Assembly (NCBI GenBank): GCA_002372505.1
Contig: DFGY01000129.1
Span: forward strand, 1-10,640
Source: Firmicutes bacterium UBA3738
GTDB taxonomy: Bacteria > Bacillota > Clostridia > Peptostreptococcales > Anaerovoracaceae
DNA: 10,640 bases
Direction of reading: 5' to 3'
In this document: positions 5,895-10,640 of the stretch, piece after piece
Position numbering within the stretch: position 1 is the stretch's first letter
How the letters are laid out: each line of letters begins with the position of its first letter
The notes under the pieces: model-generated
Seen by the model: the letters and a program-made list of their open reading frames with translations, nothing else
Told to the model about the DNA's origin: nothing
Database searches by the model: none
Made by a program: the position numbers and the translations under genes

Positions 5895-7277
5895 CTAAAG
5901 AACAGGTTCTCGCTTATCATTTTCAACATCATCCTTATAGAATATATTGACATTTTTCCTTGCTTTCGAATATTCCTGCATCTCTTTCTTCGCCGTCCTA
6001 TACTCTGCATACGCCGCTTTCTTTCTCCTCAGGACAGTATCATATTCCTCATTCAGTTCCCGTATTGTCGGCAGTTTCTCTGTGCCAAGCTGATCAAACG
6101 CTGCCTTCGCTGCCTTATGCAGTGTAATCTCCTGTCTATGCTCTTCAAAGAACTCCCTGCTGTACCCTGCTTTTCTATAAGCGACATAGGTATCCTTTGT
6201 CTTCCGGTAATTCAAGATGTGCTTCTTCAATGCCAGGATCTGAGCAAGCCGTTTCTCCGATACTTTAATCGACTCGTTCAGCTCATTGAACTTCTGAACT
6301 GCCTCCTCCGTCTTTTTATCCAGATCCTCGAAACTCTCAATATGATTCTCCCGGAGGAACATGAACGTGCTGGACATCTGTTTCAGGTTGTAGACCGTCG
6401 CCCATCGCCGGTAAGCCGGACTTCTCTTATCTGCCATGCGTGCCTGTATATCAATGAGAAGATTGAAGGTCTGCGCCTTCGGCATCTGCCCCGGTTCTGT
6501 ACCAAGGTCACGCCTTCCTTCAATTATCTCCGAGACGGCTTCCTCAGTATAGTTCTCCCCGAGGGACCGCATTCGGATGAACCGCTCCTGTCCTTTTCCC
6601 TTGAAACAAATATTCTTCCCACGCTTTACTTCATAACCAAGCTCAACCATGAAGTGCAGGAATTCCTCGAAATCCTTCGGCTTCCTTCTGATGCAACTCC
6701 TGATATCCTCTCGGAGCACATTCCTGAAGCTGTTCCGTTTCGGATAATCCGTCCTACGTTCCCTCTCTGACTTCGGCCTCGGCTCAATCACGGACAGCCC
6801 GTTCTCCAGACAGACCATGTCGCTCACCTTCTGCAGCGCCAGGCCTGACCTTCTGAAATCCCGGAACTTCTGTGTCCCATCGATCGAAGTCGAATTGAAT
6901 ATGATGTGGTTATGGATATGCGCCCTGTCCGTATGGGTGGCGACGATAAAAGCATACTTTCCTTTCGTGAACCGCATGCCCAGCTCATAACCCACCCGGT
7001 TCGCGTCCTCCGCCGAGATCTCGCCCGGCTTGAAAGACTGCCGGATCTGGTAGGCGATCACCTCGTTCTTATACATCCGCCCGGTGGAGTAGTAATACTG
7101 CCTCTTGGAAAGCATGAATTCCTCGCAGCATGTCCGAGGATCGCACGCATAGCTGCTAACGAGCCGCCCTTTATCCGTTTTTTCGATATTCATCGAATAT
7201 CCTATCCTGTCTGCCAGACACTGGGCCAATGTCCGGCCTTTGTTTATATGTAGCGCTATAAGTCTGGTAGCCGCCAT
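5895..7277 (-). CDS. Relaxase / mobilization nuclease (MobA/VirD2-like)
   Basis: A 460-aa conjugative relaxase of the PF03432 type, which nicks DNA at oriT and stays covalently bound to the transferred strand. The N-terminal ~200 residues form the nuclease domain. RIGYSMNIEKTDKG (24-37) matches the Y-x-x-N-x-EKT motif of these proteins, with Y27 a candidate catalytic tyrosine. H120-I-H122-N-H124-I-I-F-N-S is the metal-binding histidine motif. The C-terminal ~200 residues are Lys/Glu-rich and coiled-coil-like. ATG 7277 has GAGGAGG 4 nt upstream. The stop lies about 10 bp from the end of recognisable IS homology, so the last residues (NVNIFYKDDVENDKREPVL) may have been altered when the foreign block arrived; the catalytic part looks intact. 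It is the fourth mobilization gene on this strand, separated from the other three by a terminator. Confidence 0.9.
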   Translation of the reverse strand: MAATRLIALHINKGRTLAQCLADRIGYSMNIEKTDKGRLVSSYACDPRTCCEEFMLSKRQYYYSTGRMYKNEVIAYQIRQSFKPGEISAEDANRVGYELGMRFTKGKYAFIVATHTDRAHIHNHIIFNSTSIDGTQKFRDFRRSGLALQKVSDMVCLENGLSVIEPRPKSERERRTDYPKRNSFRNVLREDIRSCIRRKPKDFEEFLHFMVELGYEVKRGKNICFKGKGQERFIRMRSLGENYTEEAVSEIIEGRRDLGTEPGQMPKAQTFNLLIDIQARMADKRSPAYRRWATVYNLKQMSSTFMFLRENHIESFEDLDKKTEEAVQKFNELNESIKVSEKRLAQILALKKHILNYRKTKDTYVAYRKAGYSREFFEEHRQEITLHKAAKAAFDQLGTEKLPTIRELNEEYDTVLRRKKAAYAEYRTAKKEMQEYSKARKNVNIFYKDDVENDKREPVL

Positions 7278-7323
7278 ACTGCCTCCTCATGTAAAAATCC
7301 CGGACCTGCGTCCCGTTTCTGTA

Positions 7324-7343
7324 CCACAGAATTGATTCTGTGG
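7324..7343. other. Perfect inverted repeat upstream of the relaxase, candidate oriT element
   Basis: CCACAGAAT (7324-7332), 2-nt spacer, ATTCTGTGG (7335-7343): a 9-bp perfect arm pair, 47 bp upstream of the relaxase start, in the 146-bp gap between a terminator and the relaxase. Inverted repeats next to relaxase genes commonly form part of oriT. I see no nic consensus I can name. A repressor operator is the alternative. Confidence 0.4.
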
Positions 7344-7364
7344 ATCTTATCTGCGTTTCAATGT

Positions 7365-7410
7365 AAAAAAAGAAGGCGGCACCGGAAGAATACTTCTCCC
7401 GATACCGCCT
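7365..7410 (-). terminator. Intrinsic terminator after the membrane protein gene
   Basis: Read on the - strand, AGGCGGTATCGG (7410-7399) pairs with CCGGTGCCGCCT (7385-7374) with two G-T wobbles, with an extra GAAG/CTTC helix at the tip, followed by seven T (7371-7365, after TTC). It lies 13 bp past the stop of the upstream gene and separates the helicase-MobC-membrane protein operon from the relaxase. Confidence 0.85.
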
Positions 7411-7423
7411 GTAACGTCCGTCC

Positions 7424-7729
7424 TTATGGCCTGACGAAATCCATCAGCAGCGATGCCAGATAGTCAAGCTCTGCCGAAATAAAACCGGCTACGTAATACA
7501 CTGTTATGATCGATCCTCCGATCAGTGCGAGCAGGATGGAATTGTTCCAGTTCTGCTTCACGAGGAAATATACCAGCCAGCCGACGACCAGGAAGAGGAG
7601 GGGGCCGGCGGCAAATGATGCCATCTTTGCCGCGACATCGATAAAGATCCGGATGATGGTCAAAAGGAGCGAAAGGATGAATGCGATAATCCTGACCGGC
7701 AGTAATAAGATCCATTTTACGATGAACAT
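7424..7729 (-). CDS. Small three-helix membrane protein of the conjugative element
   Basis: A 101-aa integral membrane protein. Predicted helices lie at about residues 14-30, 40-57 and 64-84; there is a basic N-terminal start (MFIVKW) and a short acidic C-terminal tail. I chose ATG 7729 because AAGGAGG lies 8 nt upstream; a longer in-frame version from 7834 would add a non-hydrophobic extension overlapping mobC. Small membrane proteins of this kind are common between mobC-like and relaxase genes in Firmicute ICEs, but I cannot name a function. A transfer-associated role is inferred from position only. Confidence 0.7.
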   Translation of the reverse strand: MFIVKWILLLPVRIIAFILSLLLTIIRIFIDVAAKMASFAAGPLLFLVVGWLVYFLVKQNWNNSILLALIGGSIITVYYVAGFISAELDYLASLLMDFVRP

Positions 7730-7761
7730 TTCTTTTTCCTCCTTCTTTATCTTCTGTCTAT

Positions 7762-7790
7762 ATTGTAACCCTGCCCCGCAGATGCCGCAA
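7762..7790 (-). promoter_or_regulatory. Possible internal promoter for the membrane protein gene
   Basis: On the - strand, TTGCGG (7790-7785), a 17-bp spacer and TACAAT (7767-7762), 32 bp before the ATG at 7729. The -10 matches 5 of 6 but the -35 only 3 of 6. The 79-bp gap after mobC leaves room for it. Confidence 0.3.
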
Positions 7791-7808
7791 GTTTGTCGGC
7801 GGGCTGTT

Positions 7809-8132
7809 TCAGTCGATTCCCGCAAGCCTTGCAAGGATTTCCTTTGCCATCTTCCACAGCTCCTCGAACCTTACCTGCAAGTCATGGATGTCCTCGGCAT
7901 AGATGCTGCCGGATTCATTTGCCTTCTTCGCATACTGGTTGAGGTTATTGCTGCAATACCTGAGGAGCCGCACCATCTCCTTCACATCGGAAAGATCCAG
8001 CTTCACGCAGTACCCGTCGATGGCCATCTTCCGCATATAGGCGCTCATATTTGTAACACCCATATCCTTCATACGCTGCCGTATCTGCGCTTTCTCTTCC
8101 GGCGTTACTTTCACAAATATCCTTTCCTTCAC
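7809..8132 (-). CDS. mobC: MobC-like relaxosome accessory protein
   Basis: A 107-aa protein. The N-terminal FVKVTPEEKAQIRQRM...NMSAYMRKMAIDG (6-40) resembles a ribbon-helix-helix DNA-binding section. The central RLLRYCSNNLNQYAKKAN (55-72) matches the MobC signature, where NNLNQ-AK-AN is typical. MobC proteins bind oriT and help the relaxase open the strands at the nick site. I chose GTG 8132 because GGAGG lies 7 nt upstream and the start overlaps the upstream stop by 4 nt (GTGA). The longer frame from 8165 would begin inside the upstream gene without a ribosome-binding site. Its partner is presumably the relaxase at 5895-7277. Confidence 0.88.
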   Translation of the reverse strand: MKERIFVKVTPEEKAQIRQRMKDMGVTNMSAYMRKMAIDGYCVKLDLSDVKEMVRLLRYCSNNLNQYAKKANESGSIYAEDIHDLQVRFEELWKMAKEILARLAGID

Positions 8133-10640
8133 AGGGCTTCCTCCGTATACCGTTCTGTTCTGCATGCAGTGATCTGGCCCGCTTTTTCCCGGAGATCTTC
8201 CAGTACAGAGTTCTTCCGACTTCTTCCGTCTCTCGCCTGCCCATCTGCTGACTTCTCTTCCTCCGTACCACCTGTAACGTCCATATTGAGGGCTGCATCC
8301 AGCTCCGCAAGCCGTGCGCTCTTCTGCCTGAGCTCTTCCTCCTGGGGGAACGGCTTTGCCGCCTCGATCTTTGCTTCTTCGATCTGCTTCCTGGTCTCCT
8401 CCAGCTTATCCTGCGCCCTTTCAAGTTTATCGGTTATGCCGGAAAGGGCGTTGTCGATGCGGGTGATATTTCCCCTCGCGTCCATGCCGAGGCCTACCCG
8501 GTGGGTCATGCTCCCGTGGAGGAGCAGCTCGAACGACTGCATGAACGGTTCAAAGCTGAGGGAAATATCGAACCCGCGGTAATAGCCGACCGGTTCCTCC
8601 CCTGATTTCGTGCAGACCTTGCATGCCTCAAGGATGGCATTGCCCGCGTCCAGCTTCTCCGTATACATCCGGCTTCCGACCCGCATGCCTGCAAATCCGT
8701 CCTTTGGGACAGGGTTCGCGTTCACCGTCCCGATATCCTTCCGAAAGCCCTCGATGAATCCTTTCTGTTTTTCGAGTTCGGCGGGATAGTGCTTCATCAG
8801 CTTATCCTCCAGACGGTACCGCCTGCTCTGGTGGTCTGCTTTGAGCAAGCGGAGCCTTGCCACGTCGACATCCAGATCCATCTTCTCGCGGATCATCGGG
8901 TTGCCCGCGCACAGGGCCTTCACTTCCGCATAGGATAGGACCTGTTCATCGATATCCTCGCAGGACCTCACCGGCGACTTGCTCGTCATGATCTGCGAGA
9001 TGAACCGCTGCTTGTTCTCCAGCATCTGGTAGAGGTACGCGTCGAACGTCCCCTCCGTGACATACTGATAGACCTGTACTTCCGGGTTCATATTGCCCTG
9101 GCGGATGATCCTGCCGTTCCGCTGCGTCATGTCCGAAGGGCGCCAGCCGACGTCCAGATGGTGGACGGCGATCAGGCGGTCCTGTACGTTCGTACCCGCC
9201 CCCATCTTCTGGGTACTTCCGAGGAGCACCCGAACCTCGCCGGCACGGACCTTCGCGAAGAGCTCCTTCTTTTTGACCTCGGAATCCGCGTCATGGATGA
9301 AGGCGATCTCATTTTCCGGCACTCCCCGGTTGGTGAGCTTCGTTTTTATATCATCGTAGACATTGAAGGTTCCGTCCTTCTTCGGGGTGGACATATCGCA
9401 GAAAATGAGCTGTGTCTGCTTCTCACCTCTCCCCTTCTCCCATATGCCGAAGACGATCCGGACACAGGCATTCAGCTTGCTGTCCGGGTCGTCCGGAAGG
9501 AGCGGGTTCATGAGCCGTTGGTCAAGTCCGATCTTCCTTCCGTCCGACGTGATCTTAAGCATATTGTCGACGGACGGGTCCACGTTCCCGCTGTGGACCG
9601 CAGCCGCACGCTCGGAAAGGGATGCGACCATCTCTTTCTGGATTTCGGAAGGTTTCACGACGATCGTCTCATAGTGCGCGTCCGGGACCGGCAGGTCCAG
9701 CTGGTCGCTGGTCTTTATGTCCGCCACCTCCTTGAACATGGTCATGAGCTCAGGCAGGTTGAAGAACTTCGCGAACCTTGTCCTCGCGCGGTACCCCGTC
9801 CCTTCCGGGGCAAGTTCGATCGCTGTGGTCGTCTCCCCGAAGGTCGACGCCCAGCAGTCGAAATGCAGGAGCCCCTTCTCCTTCAGCTTACCGTACTGGA
9901 GATAGCGCATCATGCTGTACATCTCCGTCATGGAGTTCGATACCGGCGTCCCGGTCGCAAATACGATCCCCTTCCCGCCCGTGACCTCGTCCATGTACTG
10001 GCACTTCATGAACATGTCGGAGGATTTCTGGGCCTCCGAGGTGGACAGTCCTGCTACATTACGCATCTTCGTGTAGAGAAAAAGATTCTTGTAGGCCTGC
10101 GACTCATCGACGTAAAGCCTGTCCACACCGAGCTGCTCGAAGGTGATGACGTCGTCCTTGCGTTCATTTGCCATGAGGCGGCTGAGCCTCGCCTGCAGGG
10201 TCTTCTTTGTCTTCTCCATCTGCTTTATGGTGAAATTCTCTCCCCTGTTGAACTTCAGCTCCCGGATCGCGTCCTCGATCTCTTCGATCTGCGCATTCAG
10301 CATCCTCTCCTGCCGCTCCGCTGAGATCGGGATCTTCTCGAACTGCGAATGGCCGATGATGACGGCATCATAATCACCGGTGGCGATCCTGGCGCAGAAC
10401 TTCTTGCGGTTGGCCGTCTCGAAATCCTTCCTCGTCGCGACAAGGATGTTCGCGCTCGGGTAGAGGCGCATGAATTCATTTGCCCACTGGAGAGTCAGGT
10501 GGTTCGGGACGACGAACATGCTCTTCTGGCACAGCCCGAGGCGCTTGCTCTCCATGGCTGACGCCGCCATCTCGAAGGTCTTGCCCGCCCCGACCTCATG
10601 GGCGAGGAGCGTGTTCCCACCGTACAGAACATGGGCGACC
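8129..10640 (-). CDS. SNF2-like helicase domain protein of an ICE, partial at window edge
   Basis: At least 836 codons, open through the right edge; the Met at 10570 is internal because the frame continues upstream through HEVGAGKTFEMAAS with a Walker A GAGKT at 10591-10577. Motif II is VDESQ (DE at 10108-10103), followed by VFATGTPVSNSMTEMYS (motif III-like). Helicase C-terminal motifs are LLGSTQKMGAGTNVQ and MTQRNGRIIRQGN (near 9124-9094). The final ~150 residues are coiled-coil-rich. This is the SNF2-like ATPase half of the very large proteins (often over 2000 aa, sometimes with an N-terminal methyltransferase-like domain) carried by conjugative elements of gut Firmicutes and Bacteroidetes. 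Proposed roles include anti-restriction or DNA handling during transfer; the exact function is not established here. It heads the operon with mobC (4-nt overlap). Confidence 0.9.
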   Translation of the reverse strand, partial: VAHVLYGGNTLLAHEVGAGKTFEMAASAMESKRLGLCQKSMFVVPNHLTLQWANEFMRLYPSANILVATRKDFETANRKKFCARIATGDYDAVIIGHSQFEKIPISAERQERMLNAQIEEIEDAIRELKFNRGENFTIKQMEKTKKTLQARLSRLMANERKDDVITFEQLGVDRLYVDESQAYKNLFLYTKMRNVAGLSTSEAQKSSDMFMKCQYMDEVTGGKGIVFATGTPVSNSMTEMYSMMRYLQYGKLKEKGLLHFDCWASTFGETTTAIELAPEGTGYRARTRFAKFFNLPELMTMFKEVADIKTSDQLDLPVPDAHYETIVVKPSEIQKEMVASLSERAAAVHSGNVDPSVDNMLKITSDGRKIGLDQRLMNPLLPDDPDSKLNACVRIVFGIWEKGRGEKQTQLIFCDMSTPKKDGTFNVYDDIKTKLTNRGVPENEIAFIHDADSEVKKKELFAKVRAGEVRVLLGSTQKMGAGTNVQDRLIAVHHLDVGWRPSDMTQRNGRIIRQGNMNPEVQVYQYVTEGTFDAYLYQMLENKQRFISQIMTSKSPVRSCEDIDEQVLSYAEVKALCAGNPMIREKMDLDVDVARLRLLKADHQSRRYRLEDKLMKHYPAELEKQKGFIEGFRKDIGTVNANPVPKDGFAGMRVGSRMYTEKLDAGNAILEACKVCTKSGEEPVGYYRGFDISLSFEPFMQSFELLLHGSMTHRVGLGMDARGNITRIDNALSGITDKLERAQDKLEETRKQIEEAKIEAAKPFPQEEELRQKSARLAELDAALNMDVTGGTEEEKSADGQARDGRSRKNSVLEDLREKAGQITACRTERYTEEAL

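Noticed and set aside
6117..6770. A 217-codon open frame on the + strand
   Set aside because: Antisense to the relaxase coding region and without any recognisable motif.
7506..8582. A 358-codon open frame on the + strand
   Set aside because: It runs antisense to the membrane protein, mobC and helicase genes; low-complexity Ser/Arg/Pro-rich product typical of a shadow frame.
9158..10324. A 388-codon open frame on the + strand
   Set aside because: It lies entirely antisense to the SNF2-like helicase gene, which carries clear motifs. High GC content at third positions of the real gene makes long antisense frames common; no ribosome-binding site or recognisable domain.
1..10640. CRISPR array, tRNA or rRNA genes
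   Set aside because: No regularly spaced direct repeats, no cloverleaf with a CCA-proximal T-arm, and no rRNA-like sequence were seen on either strand.

Overview
The window looks like a mosaic from a low-GC Gram-positive anaerobe (Bacillota; Clostridia/Lachnospiraceae-like or a related gut lineage). The evidence is strong AGGAGG-type ribosome-binding sites, Bacillota-style promoters, and conjugation genes of the kind found in integrative conjugative elements (ICEs) of gut Firmicutes. The exact host cannot be fixed from sequence alone. There are two compositional halves: positions 1-~5300 are AT-rich, and ~5900-10640 is clearly GC-richer.

Left half (1-~5340): a candidate restriction-modification (R-M) cassette. 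On the + strand, an 81-aa XRE-type helix-turn-helix protein (262-507, TTG start) overlaps by 4 nt a 420-aa protein (504-1766) whose C-terminus is a DUF3883/NOV_C-like, PD-(D/E)XK-type nuclease domain. Convergent to it on the - strand is a three-gene operon read from 4746 down to 1780: a Phd/YefM-like small protein, a TaqI/Eco57I-class N6-adenine methyltransferase (NPPW motif) with a CX2C...CX2C zinc ribbon, and a D12-class (Dam-like) adenine methyltransferase (DPPY motif). Every junction in this operon overlaps. The two convergent units meet at a 13-bp perfect-stem terminator that also encodes the last codons of the D12 methyltransferase. The layout suggests controller + nuclease facing two methyltransferases, as expected for an enzyme with an asymmetric target. 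The nuclease assignment is inference.

Junctions: the cassette is flanked by two remnants, in the same orientation, of related IS4-family insertion sequences. At the left edge (1-~75) only the promoter-proximal 5' end survives. At 5292-~5884 there is a longer pseudogene with two in-frame stops and a missing 3' part. Between the methyltransferase operon promoter (4792-4820) and the right IS remnant lies about 470 bp with a weak small ORF, a 91-nt near-palindromic hairpin followed by a T-tract, and a compact CACACCT/AGGTGTG hairpin.

Right half (5895-10640): ICE/mobilizable-element backbone, all on the - strand and read right to left: a large SNF2-like helicase protein cut by the window edge (8129-10640), a MobC relaxosome protein coupled to it by a 4-nt overlap, a 101-aa three-helix membrane protein, a terminator, a perfect inverted repeat that could belong to oriT, and a relaxase with an HxHxH motif. 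The relaxase gene stops about 10 bp from where recognisable IS homology ends, so the R-M cassette and its IS remnants appear to sit in a cargo position just downstream of the relaxase.
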